64,000 nt of DNA from Clostridia bacterium (GCA_017456145.1 JAFTJZ010000068.1:1-64000), one strand, 5' to 3'; shown: positions 9,639 to 18,492, counted from the first letter of the stretch. Program-made: numbers and translations. The notes: a model not told the origin generated them from the letters alone.

Positions 9639-10613
9639 ATGATCTTTGCGGACAAATTGATCAAGCTGCGGAAAAAGAACGGCTGGTCGCAGGAGGAATT
9701 TGCAGAAAAAATGGGCGTGTCGCGTCAGGCGGTCTCCAAGTGGGAGGGCGCTCAGACAGTACCCGATCTGGAAAAAATATTACAGATGGCAAAGCTCTTT
9801 GGCGTGACGACCGATTATCTCTTAAAGGATGAGATCGAGCAGGAGGAGCACACGGGCGACGGAGATGCGCCGATGGTGAAAAAAATATCACTTGCTACCG
9901 CGCACGAATATCTTGCATGGCGGGCGGAGGCTGCGAAAAAAATTGCGCTCGGTGTGTTTTTGTGTATTATCTCCGTCTTACCGCTGCTTTTACTGGGTGG
10001 TGCGAGTGAGGCGTATGGACTTTCCGGGAACGTTGCGGGCGGCGTCGGATTGATCGTTCTGTTTCTTGTGATTGCGGGGGCGGTGGCGATATTCGTTCAC
10101 TGCGGTTTTCAAAACGCACCGTATGAATTTATGGAAAAAGAACCGTACGAGAGCGAATACGGCGTGGACGGTATGGTCAAGGAAAAGCAAAAGGATTATC
10201 GCCCGATTTATGCCAAAACCAACATGATCGGCGTTTGTATGTGCGTTCTTTCACCGATTCCTCTCTTTATGGGGGCATTTATGCAATTGGATGATTTTTG
10301 GATGGTCACGCTTGTGTGCGTGATGTTCCTTGTCATCGCGGTGGCTGTGTATCTGTTTGTCCGTGTCGGTGTGCGCTGGGGCGCGATGCAACGGTTGCTG
10401 CATGAGGGAGAATTTAAGAATACGGGGAAGGTAACCGGTGCACTGAAAGAATCCGTTGAGGGTGCATACTGGTGCACGGTGACTGCAGGATATTTGCTTT
10501 GGAGCTTTCTTACCTCCGATTGGCATATTTCATGGGTGGTTTGGCCGGTTGCCGCTGTGCTGTTCGGTGCGATAGAGGCGGTGTTAACTTATCTGGAAAG
10601 CCGAAAAAAATAA
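9639..10613 (+). CDS. Membrane-anchored XRE-family transcriptional regulator
   Basis: 324 residues from ATG 9639, which has AAAGGCAGGAAG upstream; a GTG at 9612 is in frame but lacks an RBS. Residues 4-60 form a Cro/C1-type HTH (NGWSQEEFAEKMGVSRQAVSKW, then PDLEKILQMAKLFGVTTDYLL). From about residue 90 the protein has about five to six hydrophobic segments (for example ALGVFLCIISVLPLLLL, VGLIVLFLVIAGAVAIF, MVTLVCVMFLVIAVAVYLF), so the DNA-binding domain is tethered to the membrane. This architecture is common in Clostridia; ligand and targets are unknown. The gene precedes the MerR-CPBP pair but has its own promoter. Confidence 0.85.
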   Translation: MIFADKLIKLRKKNGWSQEEFAEKMGVSRQAVSKWEGAQTVPDLEKILQMAKLFGVTTDYLLKDEIEQEEHTGDGDAPMVKKISLATAHEYLAWRAEAAKKIALGVFLCIISVLPLLLLGGASEAYGLSGNVAGGVGLIVLFLVIAGAVAIFVHCGFQNAPYEFMEKEPYESEYGVDGMVKEKQKDYRPIYAKTNMIGVCMCVLSPIPLFMGAFMQLDDFWMVTLVCVMFLVIAVAVYLFVRVGVRWGAMQRLLHEGEFKNTGKVTGALKESVEGAYWCTVTAGYLLWSFLTSDWHISWVVWPVAAVLFGAIEAVLTYLESRKK

Positions 10614-10653
10614 AAAATCGGATATTTTTTGAAAAATCCCCTTGCGTCAGGGG

Positions 10654-10684
10654 TTGCTTGTGACGCCGCGTCATGTGGTATCAT
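10654..10684 (+). promoter_or_regulatory. MerR-type promoter with 19-bp spacer and dyad operator
   Basis: TTGCTT and TATCAT are separated by 19 bp rather than 17, and a perfect 13-bp palindrome TGACGCCGCGTCA (10661-10673) sits in the spacer. This is the classical arrangement for promoters twisted into activity by MerR-family activators. The gene directly downstream encodes a MerR protein, so autoregulation is the simple reading. Confidence 0.75.
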
Positions 10685-10707
10685 AAGAGCACAAGGAGGT
10701 GATAACG

Positions 10708-11442
10708 ATGTCACAATACACAACAGGAGAGGTTGCAAAGCTGTGTGCGGTCAGCGTTCGCACAGTGCAATATTACGATGCGCGGGGTGTACTCTCGCCG
10801 ACGGAACTGAGCGAGGGCGGGCGACGCTTGTACTCGGAGGATGACGTTCGAAAAATGCGGATCATCTGCTTTTTGCGAGGTCTCGGCTTTTCGTTAAACA
10901 ACATCAGCACGCTGATGCAGGAAGAAAATTCGCAGCAGGTTATTTCGCTTTTAATGGAAGAGCAGGAGCACGCGCTGCAGCAGGAGATCGCACAAAAGCA
11001 ATCTATGCTGGACGCACTCAAGGAGCTGCAGCAGGGTCTGACACGGATACCGAATCTCTCGGTTGAATCCATCGGTGACGTCGTGCATATCATGAACAGT
11101 AAAAAGCAACTCAAAAAAATTCGCTTGACTATGGTATTATCTGCCATACCGCTCGGTATTCTCCAGTGGGGGTCCATCATTCTGTGGATTGCCACGGGCA
11201 TCTGGTGGCCGTTCGTGCTGTACGTTGCCTTGGGAATTCCATATGCGGCATGGATATCGATCTATTACTTCAAGCGCGTGGATTATATCTGCCCGCAGTG
11301 CCACGAGGTGTTCCACCCGACCTTCAAGGAATCGTTCTGGGCAAATCACACGCCAAGCACGCGCAAGCTGACTTGTCCCAAGTGCGGTGTTAAGAGCTTT
11401 TGTGTGGAAACAGCTGCGGAGCGTGAGAAAAAGGCAGAATGA
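10708..11442 (+). CDS. MerR-family regulator with membrane segments and zinc-ribbon tail
   Basis: 244 residues from ATG 10708, after a near-perfect AAGGAGGTG RBS. Residues 1-70 are a MerR winged helix (TTGEVAKLCAVSVRTVQYYDARG, quoted in part: GEVAKLCAVSVRTVQYYD; then LSPTELSEGGRRLYSEDDV). Residues about 75-125 form the usual dimerising coiled coil. Unusually, about 140-190 hold two membrane segments (MVLSAIPLGILQWGSIILW and PFVLYVALGIPYAAWISIYY) followed by two Cys pairs (CPQCH and CPKCG) that look like a zinc ribbon. Effector unknown. It overlaps the CPBP protease gene by ATGA, so the two are translationally coupled; the promoter upstream has MerR geometry. Confidence 0.85.
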   Translation: MSQYTTGEVAKLCAVSVRTVQYYDARGVLSPTELSEGGRRLYSEDDVRKMRIICFLRGLGFSLNNISTLMQEENSQQVISLLMEEQEHALQQEIAQKQSMLDALKELQQGLTRIPNLSVESIGDVVHIMNSKKQLKKIRLTMVLSAIPLGILQWGSIILWIATGIWWPFVLYVALGIPYAAWISIYYFKRVDYICPQCHEVFHPTFKESFWANHTPSTRKLTCPKCGVKSFCVETAAEREKKAE

Positions 11443-12197
11443 AAAACGAAAATATCAGAAAAATTCTGATCTTCACGCTGTGTCTGATTCCCATCGCGGC
11501 GGTAGCAGGTGTCTTTGTTTGCTTGTATCAGTTGGATCTTTACGGAGAGGAGATGCTTGCCGAGGCAATTGCGATGCTGGGCAGCAAAGAGGTGCTGTTG
11601 GTAATTACAGCGGTACAGACGGTTGGCTATGCCGTGGTGTGCGGTCTGATCGGCGGCTTGATTGCCGATCAGCTGGGTCTGTGGCGTTCATTCAAGCTGC
11701 AAAAGAAATCGCTGCTGCTTACGCTTGCCCTCTCGTTGCCGCTTGGCGTGATGTTCTCTTTGGACTATTGGACGTTCGGTGCGGTATTTCCTGCCATTCA
11801 GGATGCAGCGTCGGCAGGACTGACGGTGCAGGGAAACATCGCCGCGGTGCTATACGGCGGTGTGATCGAGGAGGTCATGCTGCGACTGTTCGTCATGTCG
11901 CTGCTGGCTTTGATTCTATGGAAGGTGTTCGCGCGCAAGCAGGAAAGTGCACCTGCATGGACACTGGCGACTGCCAACGTGGTGGCTGCGGTGCTGTTTG
12001 CCGCAGGACACCTGCCTGCGACGGCGGTTACCTTTGGTTCGCTGTCGCCGCTGCTGCTGTTCCGCTGCTTTTTACTCAACGGCGGATTTGCGATGGTGTT
12101 CGGGTATCTCTACCGCAAGCACGGCATTCTCTACGCCATGATTTCTCACGCTGCGCTGCATATTGTCAGTCGGGTGATTTGGGTGATTTTTGCATAA
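11439..12197 (+). CDS. CPBP-family intramembrane metalloprotease (Abi/Rce1-like)
   Basis: 252 residues with about seven hydrophobic segments. CPBP motifs are present: EEVMLR (motif 1, about residue 148), FAAGHL (motif 2 His) and HAALH near the C-terminus (motif 3, with Asn replaced by a non-Asn residue as in many members). The family includes Rce1-type prenyl-protein proteases and bacteriocin-immunity proteins. The start overlaps the MerR stop codon (ATGA). Coupling to a membrane-anchored regulator raises the possibility that it cleaves that regulator, but nothing in the sequence proves this. A terminator follows. Confidence 0.85.
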   Translation: MKNENIRKILIFTLCLIPIAAVAGVFVCLYQLDLYGEEMLAEAIAMLGSKEVLLVITAVQTVGYAVVCGLIGGLIADQLGLWRSFKLQKKSLLLTLALSLPLGVMFSLDYWTFGAVFPAIQDAASAGLTVQGNIAAVLYGGVIEEVMLRLFVMSLLALILWKVFARKQESAPAWTLATANVVAAVLFAAGHLPATAVTFGSLSPLLLFRCFLLNGGFAMVFGYLYRKHGILYAMISHAALHIVSRVIWVIFA

Positions 12198-12203
12198 AAA
12201 GAA

Positions 12204-12235
12204 GGGAATCTTCCATGCGGAGGATTCCCATTTTT
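12204..12235. terminator. Bidirectional terminator between convergent CPBP and esterase genes
   Basis: GGGAATCTTCC-atgc-GGAGGATTCCC, followed by ATTTTT and preceded by an A-run (TTTTT on the other strand). Confidence 0.85.
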
Positions 12236-12238
12236 GTG

Positions 12239-13282
12239 TTAATTTGTGTGTGTGCGAATAAAGGCGATCAACTGCAACCAGTCCTCGCGGGAAAAATAGT
12301 GGGTTCCCGCGCGCAGGTGGTAACCGATATGTCCCTTATGATAAGCATCGCCGATGGTGGGCAGACGATCCTCGCAGATAAAGCCGTCAAGTCCATATGC
12401 GCGGTACGCCTCGCTTGCGGCAACGCAGCAGAGAAATTCACCTGTGGGATCCGCCCAAATGTCGCCGGCGGCGCTTGCCACAGACACGTAACGTGGAGCG
12501 AGGCAGGCAAGCAGCGCATGCTGATCAAAGGGAAGGGCATCTTCTCGATCCACATAGCGCAAATAATTCTCGCAGAACCAATAGGGGAAATTGCGGCAGA
12601 TATCCGCAATGCGCTCACCGCCACTACACTTACCACGAGCGAGTGATGCACCGCTGCAACCGGAGTTGTTGGAATGGGCAAAGGCAAAGCGTTCATCGGT
12701 GGCAGCTGCAAACAGTGCAGTTTTACCAAGGCGGGAGTGTCCGCACACGATGGCACAAGAGGTATCAAGGCGGCTGTCTGTTACGGCGTAGTCCATGACG
12801 CGCTGCGCTGCCCACGCCCAAAGAGCAATTTTTCCGGCATCGGTTGCGCCGCGTTTGCCGTCGGGATAAAACAGAGCGGCAAGACCGTTTGAAAAATCAC
12901 CGTCGTCTGAGGTGACATCCTTATAGCAGAAGGAGAGAACGGCAAAGCCATGATCGATCAGTTCCTCACTCGGCATGTAACGATCGGGAATATCATCGCG
13001 GAAGTTGATATGCAAAAAGAACGGGTGCGGTCCGTTTGCGGTGGGGATTGCTGCATAAACAGGGAAGGTAAAGGTATTTGCTTTTACCGTTACGGTCAAG
13101 GAAAGCTTTTGCAGTGTTGCTTTGCCTGCGCAGAAGTTGGACAGTACGGTACTGTTTTCCCACGTCAGTGTATCGGGCAGGGATGGAAGGTAGCCGTATT
13201 CCTCTCGTTGTAAAAGATCGAGCATTTCTTCACGGGAGCGAAGCGGTGGAAGCTTTCTTTGATTCAATTGTTCCTGTAGCAT
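12239..13282 (-). CDS. CE15-like alpha/beta-hydrolase (glucuronoyl/acetylxylan-type esterase)
   Basis: 347 residues from the ATG at 13282, which has AAGGAGGA directly upstream; an ATG 18 nt earlier contains that RBS and is rejected. The nucleophile elbow GHSRLGKTA, followed by SNNSGCSGASL, FPYWFCENY, then HALLACLAPRYV, the block SAAGDIWADPTGEF, and a C-terminal GYHLRAGTHYFSREDW carrying the catalytic His, match the CE15/acetylxylan-esterase-like family of Bacteroidetes and gut Firmicutes. No signal peptide, so it would act on imported oligosaccharides. It lies 23 bp after the GH38 gene in the same operon. The exact ester cleaved (glucuronoyl or acetyl) cannot be decided. Confidence 0.75.
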   Translation of the reverse strand: MLQEQLNQRKLPPLRSREEMLDLLQREEYGYLPSLPDTLTWENSTVLSNFCAGKATLQKLSLTVTVKANTFTFPVYAAIPTANGPHPFFLHINFRDDIPDRYMPSEELIDHGFAVLSFCYKDVTSDDGDFSNGLAALFYPDGKRGATDAGKIALWAWAAQRVMDYAVTDSRLDTSCAIVCGHSRLGKTALFAAATDERFAFAHSNNSGCSGASLARGKCSGGERIADICRNFPYWFCENYLRYVDREDALPFDQHALLACLAPRYVSVASAAGDIWADPTGEFLCCVAASEAYRAYGLDGFICEDRLPTIGDAYHKGHIGYHLRAGTHYFSREDWLQLIAFIRTHTN

Positions 13283-13305
13283 GATATTCCTCCTTGGCAT
13301 ATATC

Positions 13306-16017
13306 TCAGATCTTGCTGACCTCAAATTCCACGGTATAGATACCTGCAGCGGGAATCGTCACGGTGACCGCGCCGCCACGGCTCAGGCTGAGCTCAGACA
13401 GGCGATCCTCGTTGAGATTGACGTGATAAGCGACGGTGGGCTTTACAAGCGGAGCGGTCAGGCGCAGTTTTCCCGTGACCTCCTTGTCGCCTCTGTTGTG
13501 AAGACGGACGATCAGGGTGTCGCGACGGTAGCCCTTTTTGATCGTGGTTACTTCAACGTGGTCAAACTGCTCCAGATTGACTGCGTTGCCACATTCGGGC
13601 AAGTCACACGCGGGCGAGACAAAGTCGGTCATGACAGAGATCTCGCTCTGGCGGTTGAGCATGACAATGGGGGGCTGCAGTGCGGCGGCGATGCGACCGT
13701 AGACAGGCTCCATATCCGCACCGTGGGGAATGAGCGCCATTTGGTAGGTAATGGGAGAGTCCAGCATGAGTGCCTTGCTCATCAGATAACGGGGAGAGGC
13801 AAAGCCACCAAGGTCGATAAAGTCGGTGGAGCGGAGCAGCGTCAGCGCCAGCGTACGAGAGGCATTGTCGGTACATTCGTACTCATAGATGCCCGCAGCT
13901 GCCACGGTCAAGCCGTAATCGCCGTCGGTGACGTCGCAGAAATCCTGCATGGGACAGGTGGCATAAGGCTGCTCGTACAGCTCGGGATCGAGCGCACGGG
14001 CGATGGGGCGCTCCACGGTGTCAAACGGCTGTCCGCTGCGGGAGACGGTCGCCCCCGCAAGGTGAGTGGGAAAGAGCACACGCAGGCGGTGATTGCGGGC
14101 GTGATTATTGACGGTGATGGTGATCTTGACGTCGCGCGCATCGGCACCAAGGAAGAGCTCGGTGCAAATGTCGATGCTGCCGGGAAGGTCTCCGCGGCGG
14201 GTGCGATTGTCCTTCAGACCATCTGGGATGCAAAGGGTCTGCTCGATCTGATATGCACAGCCCAGCGGCGTGTCGTACAGCTGACGCACCGAGGCGGCGG
14301 TGGCGGTGGAGAAATAAATGCGGCGGTCGTTGTAGGGCTGCTGATGGACGTAGCAATCGGCAGCATCGCCGCTGTCCTCAAAGAGCAGCTGCTGCGGGTA
14401 GGTGCGACCGCTGACCTTGTCGGTCAGATCGAAGGTGCCGTTTTGGTTGATGGCGACACGCAAATAGTCGTTCTCCATTACGGCGGGAGCGCAAGAATAA
14501 TAGAATGGCTCCAGGTTGCGACAGGTGCGAGGAGAGGTCGTGCCTTTTTCCAGATTCAGGCGCATAAAGCCGTAGGCGGGGAGCTGGTCGATTTGAACAA
14601 GACCGCGGACGTGCTTGGCAGGGGTGCGGGTAGGATGCCCCATGCGGGGATTGTAGCGGACGTCGGTCAGGCTATCGACCTCAAGAATCTCCATGGGAAC
14701 CATGTTTCCTTTGGCATCGGTCAGGTGGAAGTTGGCGTCTCCCATGCCGCGCGGGATGTCAAAGGCAAAGGGTACGGTGCCCGAGAGCGTGGAGGAGGTG
14801 CGGTTGAACAGATAAACGGCGTTGCCCTCCTTGCCGTGGTGCATCAGACCGCGCAAGCTTTCCTGCAGCGTTTGCTCCGCCAGCGAATAAGCACAACGAT
14901 AACGGTTCATGACCTCCTCGTAAACCTCATCCACCGAGGTACAGCCAAGAGAGTCGTGCGCATGGTTTTCCAGCACGTATTTCCATGCGCGCTTGATCGC
15001 CCAATCCGGGTAGGTCTCGCCATGCAGCCATGCCAACGTGCAAAGCGGTTCGAGCGCGTGTTCCAAATAATTTTCGGTGTCGTAGTTGGCTTTTTTCTGC
15101 ATGGGGTGGCAGGCGTGGGTGGATTCCAACACGCTCTCGCGGGTGTACATCAGCTCACCCTTGACTTCGGTCCAGGGCAAGGAGTGCTCGGCATAATCCC
15201 GTGCCAGTGCATCAACAAAGCCCTCGGGTGTGTCCTGACGGATATGCAGTTCGGGAGAGAGCGTCTGTGCCTTTTGCAGTACGGCAAGGATATCGGGCTG
15301 CGCAAAGGAATGGTCGATACCGTTGAGCCAGAGCAGGTGGGAGGTATCGGCGTTGCCCTCACGGTGTCGACGGAGTGCGGCAATACGATTGACCAATCCC
15401 GCTCGGGGGATGCTGTCACCGTCTATGATCTCGTTAAAATCGTCGCCGCAAAGGGGGAGGGCGGTGGCCTCTCCGTAACCGTCGTTGGAATAGCAAAGGA
15501 TGACACTGCTGCCGTCGGGAGAAATCCATTTGACGGCACTGCGGCTGCCCTTGGGAAGTCCGCGCCAGGCGATCGCGCTGTGAATATCAAAGCCGCACAG
15601 GATCTGAGGCGTCTGTGAGGCATGACCGAACTCGTCAATTTCATAGCTGACACGCATGGCGGGGCCGAGCTTTTCGGTCCGGGCGATGCCAAGCTGCAAA
15701 TTGCGGATCATTGCCTCTCCCGAGATCAAGGTTTCCAGCGGCTGTGTGTACCAAGGACCGACCTTGAGCCGCCCCTCTTTGATCAGATCGCTGACCTCAT
15801 GCTCACGCTCAGGACGAATGGCAAGATAGTCCTCCAGCATGGCGAACTGGCCGTCCATGACAAAAATATATCGGGGCTGCTCCTCCATGATGCGAAGAAG
15901 ACGATCCATCAGCGGCACAAGGCGTGCCAGATATTTTTCGTGCGACATATACCATTCACGATCCCAGTGAGAATTGGAAATGACATGAATATGGTAAATG
16001 GGTTTTGTGTTTTCCAT
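13306..16017 (-). CDS. GH38-family alpha-mannosidase
   Basis: 903 residues. Begins with the GH38 signature SNSHWDREW (His17, Asp19 ligate zinc), continues with GQFAMLEDYLAI, and has the nucleophile motif IDEFGHASQ with Asp128; GVSCTSVDEVYEE-like LGCTSVDEVYEEVMNR and HDSLG provide the His ligand. The remaining ~500 residues are the beta-rich C-terminal domains. Length fits cytoplasmic bacterial GH38 enzymes, which remove alpha-mannose from N-glycan or mannan fragments. No signal peptide. RBS AAGGAAGG lies 8 nt before ATG. It is the first gene of a two-gene operon with the CE15-like esterase. Confidence 0.92.
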   Translation of the reverse strand: MENTKPIYHIHVISNSHWDREWYMSHEKYLARLVPLMDRLLRIMEEQPRYIFVMDGQFAMLEDYLAIRPEREHEVSDLIKEGRLKVGPWYTQPLETLISGEAMIRNLQLGIARTEKLGPAMRVSYEIDEFGHASQTPQILCGFDIHSAIAWRGLPKGSRSAVKWISPDGSSVILCYSNDGYGEATALPLCGDDFNEIIDGDSIPRAGLVNRIAALRRHREGNADTSHLLWLNGIDHSFAQPDILAVLQKAQTLSPELHIRQDTPEGFVDALARDYAEHSLPWTEVKGELMYTRESVLESTHACHPMQKKANYDTENYLEHALEPLCTLAWLHGETYPDWAIKRAWKYVLENHAHDSLGCTSVDEVYEEVMNRYRCAYSLAEQTLQESLRGLMHHGKEGNAVYLFNRTSSTLSGTVPFAFDIPRGMGDANFHLTDAKGNMVPMEILEVDSLTDVRYNPRMGHPTRTPAKHVRGLVQIDQLPAYGFMRLNLEKGTTSPRTCRNLEPFYYSCAPAVMENDYLRVAINQNGTFDLTDKVSGRTYPQQLLFEDSGDAADCYVHQQPYNDRRIYFSTATAASVRQLYDTPLGCAYQIEQTLCIPDGLKDNRTRRGDLPGSIDICTELFLGADARDVKITITVNNHARNHRLRVLFPTHLAGATVSRSGQPFDTVERPIARALDPELYEQPYATCPMQDFCDVTDGDYGLTVAAAGIYEYECTDNASRTLALTLLRSTDFIDLGGFASPRYLMSKALMLDSPITYQMALIPHGADMEPVYGRIAAALQPPIVMLNRQSEISVMTDFVSPACDLPECGNAVNLEQFDHVEVTTIKKGYRRDTLIVRLHNRGDKEVTGKLRLTAPLVKPTVAYHVNLNEDRLSELSLSRGGAVTVTIPAAGIYTVEFEVSKI

Positions 16018-16051
16018 ATGAGTACCTTCCTTTTGCTGAATGCTTTTCTAT

Positions 16052-16080
16052 ATTGTAACAGAAAACGGTGAAAATTGCAA
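16052..16080 (-). promoter_or_regulatory. Promoter of the mannosidase-esterase operon
   Basis: On the minus strand TTGCAA and TACAAT with a 17-bp spacer, about 35 bp before the start codon. On the plus strand toward feoA I see no clear sigma-A box, only a direct repeat of TGCATAT around 16169-16187. Confidence 0.6.
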
Positions 16081-16217
16081 TGGAGGACGGTAATTTTTTT
16101 CAAAGAATTATCAGAATTTTTCAAGAATATGCACGGATCGACAAAAATCGAACCATCCGGCGCGGCGTTGCATATGCTGTGCATATAAGGCAGCAGCCGA
16201 AATCGGAGGTGAAGGAG

Positions 16218-16565
16218 ATGAAACGAGCACAAACGGTGACGCTGGATCGATTGCAGGAGGGACAGTGCGGATGGCTGGTCGGTCTTGACGAGGAACATCC
16301 GCTGAGGCGACGCCTGATGGATATGGGATGGTTTGAGGGCAGCGAGATCTTATGCGTGCGGCTCGGTCCTGCGGGGGATCCGATTGCATATCGCACGGCG
16401 GGCGTGACGGTCGCACTGCGGCGGCGTGATGCGCTGCGGATCGCAGTACGTGTGTGCGACGATTCGGAAAGAGGCGAGTCGGAGGAGTATGACTATATAC
16501 CGCCCCAGGCAGATACATCATCGGCAACTGGGCGTTTTGAGGGGAATATGGTGGGAGGATCATGA
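16218..16565 (+). CDS. feoA: FeoA-domain protein
   Basis: 115 residues from ATG 16218, which follows GGAGGTGAAGGAG; the open frame upstream lacks an RBS. An SH3-like FeoA core spans about residues 5-80: RRRLMDMGWFEGSEI is the typical LxxMGLxxG motif, then RLGPAGDPIAYRTAGVTVALRRRDA. About 35 extra acidic/polar residues follow the core. FeoA-type proteins assist FeoB in ferrous-ion uptake at the membrane. The stop overlaps the feoB start (ATGA), so the pair is coupled. Confidence 0.88.
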   Translation: MKRAQTVTLDRLQEGQCGWLVGLDEEHPLRRRLMDMGWFEGSEILCVRLGPAGDPIAYRTAGVTVALRRRDALRIAVRVCDDSERGESEEYDYIPPQADTSSATGRFEGNMVGGS

Positions 16566-18448
16566 CAAGCAAGAGTAAAATGCAAAATAACGAGGCAGAT
16601 ACACACGACGTGACGGTTGCTTTGGTCGGTAACCCGAATGTCGGCAAGAGCACCATGTTTAATACTATGACGGGGATGCGCCGACACACGGGAAATTGGA
16701 CGGGTAAGACCTTGGACTGTGCCGCGGGGATATGTCGTACGCAGCCATCCTTACATTTGGTAGATCTGCCGGGAATGTATGCGTGGCACGAGGGGGATGC
16801 CGTGCTGCCCGAGGAGGCGGAGGCAATTGCTTATCTGAAGAGTGGGCAGGCAGATGCAGTGGTGGTGGTTTGCGATGCAGGAGCATTACCGAGAAATTTG
16901 CTCTTGGTGTTGCAGTTGATGCAGCAGGTGCCGCTGCCGATGGCCGTGGTGCTCAATCTGTGTGCCGAGGCGAGATCGCGCGGAATCGAGGTGGACGGAG
17001 CCCTTCTGGAGCAGAAATTGGGGATTCCCGTGTATTGTGTGGAGGCACATGATAAAAAAGGACTCCGCGCACTCGCCGCCTCGCTGCAAGCGTTGGCAAG
17101 CACGTCGCAGCCGCGAAGGGATCTGTCTTTTTCGCAGGCGGGAGAAATTGCGGCTGAGGTGAGTCGTGGCTCCGACGAGGAACAAACGAACATGCACACC
17201 GCACCACCGAGTACACGGCGGCTGAGGTGGGATGCAATGCTGGAGCGTGTGCTGACGGGGCGGGTGAGCGGATATCTGATCATGCTGCTGCTCTTGGGAG
17301 TGCTGCTGTGGCTGACCATGGTGGGTGCCAACGTTTTCTCCGATGCACTGTCGGTGCTGCTTGGCGTCGTTGAGGGATGGCTGTGGCAGGCGGCGTCGAT
17401 TTTGCCACCACTCCTTGCTGATTTTTTAATTTCGGGGGTAGTACGTACGGTTTTCTGGGTGATGGCGGTCATGCTGCCGCCGATGGCGATCTTCTTTCCG
17501 TTATTCAGTGCGTTGGAGGATCTGGGGTATCTGCCGCGCATGGCGTTTTTGCTTGACCGCCCGCTTGCACGGTGTCACTCCTGCGGCAAGCAAGCGCTGA
17601 CCATGTGCATGGGCTTGGGCTGTAACAGCGTCGGAGTGACGGGATGTCGCATCATAGATTCTCCGCGCGAGCGCAAGCTGGCAATGCTGACCAACAGTCT
17701 CATCCCCTGCAACGGTCGTCTGCCGACGTTATCGATATTGATCTCCCTGTTTTTGGTTGCCGGTCGCGGTGCGGGCGGTGCTTTGCTTGGCGCTCTTTGG
17801 CTGCTGCTCGCCTTATTATTGGCGACGGGGATGACCTTTGCTTGCTCGGCGCTACTGTCAAAAACCGTTTTGCGCGGAGAAAAATCATCTTATCTGCTGG
17901 AGCTCCCTCCGTTTCGCCGCCCTCGTTGGGGGCAGCTGCTTGTGCGCTCGGTGCTGGATCGCACACTGAAAATATTGGGCAGAGCGGTATTGGTCTCTGC
18001 TCCTGCGGGAGCGTTGCTCTGGTTGCTGTCGCACCTTGTGCTGGGTGATATGACATTGCTTGCGCATATGGTTGCGGCCATGGAGGCACCTGCATCCTAT
18101 TTGGGCATGGATGGTGTGATCCTGACAGCATTTGTGCTTTCCTTGCCTGCGAACGAGCTGTTTCTTCCTGTGGTGGTAATGCTGTACCAGGGTGGCAGCA
18201 GTATGGAGCAGATCGGCTCCTACGAGGCGGTATATGAGCTGCTGCAGTCCTCGGGATGGACGACGGTAACTGCGGTCTGTACGTTGATCTTCGTGCTGTT
18301 TCACTGGCCTTGTGCGACTACGCTTGCCACCATCCAAAAGGAGAGCCGTTCGTCGCTGATCACGCTGCTCTCTGCCATTCTTCCCACGCTGTGCGGCTGC
18401 GTTTTGTGCTTTTTGATCTGTATGGTTGCAAAACTCAACTTGTGGTGA
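16562..18448 (+). CDS. feoB: FeoB ferrous-iron transporter with altered G4 motif
   Basis: 628 residues. The N-terminal G domain has G1 GNPNVGKST (residues 23-31), G2 region TGNWTGKT, and G3 DLPG. The G4 position reads N132-L-C-A135; family members have Asp at the fourth position, the base-specificity residue. The codon is GCC (16964-16966), one base from GAC. G5 is also weak (VEAHDKKG). The membrane domain carries the gate/Cys motifs of the clostridial FeoB clade: CHSCGKQALTMCMGLGCNSV, GCRIIDSPRER and PCNGRLPTL, with about eight to ten spans. Shorter than E. coli FeoB (773) but normal for this clade. Imports Fe(II) or possibly Mn(II). Confidence 0.9.
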   Translation: MTSKSKMQNNEADTHDVTVALVGNPNVGKSTMFNTMTGMRRHTGNWTGKTLDCAAGICRTQPSLHLVDLPGMYAWHEGDAVLPEEAEAIAYLKSGQADAVVVVCDAGALPRNLLLVLQLMQQVPLPMAVVLNLCAEARSRGIEVDGALLEQKLGIPVYCVEAHDKKGLRALAASLQALASTSQPRRDLSFSQAGEIAAEVSRGSDEEQTNMHTAPPSTRRLRWDAMLERVLTGRVSGYLIMLLLLGVLLWLTMVGANVFSDALSVLLGVVEGWLWQAASILPPLLADFLISGVVRTVFWVMAVMLPPMAIFFPLFSALEDLGYLPRMAFLLDRPLARCHSCGKQALTMCMGLGCNSVGVTGCRIIDSPRERKLAMLTNSLIPCNGRLPTLSILISLFLVAGRGAGGALLGALWLLLALLLATGMTFACSALLSKTVLRGEKSSYLLELPPFRRPRWGQLLVRSVLDRTLKILGRAVLVSAPAGALLWLLSHLVLGDMTLLAHMVAAMEAPASYLGMDGVILTAFVLSLPANELFLPVVVMLYQGGSSMEQIGSYEAVYELLQSSGWTTVTAVCTLIFVLFHWPCATTLATIQKESRSSLITLLSAILPTLCGCVLCFLICMVAKLNLW

Positions 18449-18492
18449 TGCCGAGATCGAATAAAAAAATCAAAAATCTTGTGTCGGACATA

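Noticed and set aside
13294..15618. Long plus-strand frame (774 codons) opposite the mannosidase
   Set aside because: It is the antisense of the GH38 gene; its protein is Gly/Val/Arg-rich without family motifs, and the minus-strand frame has clear GH38 signatures and RBS.
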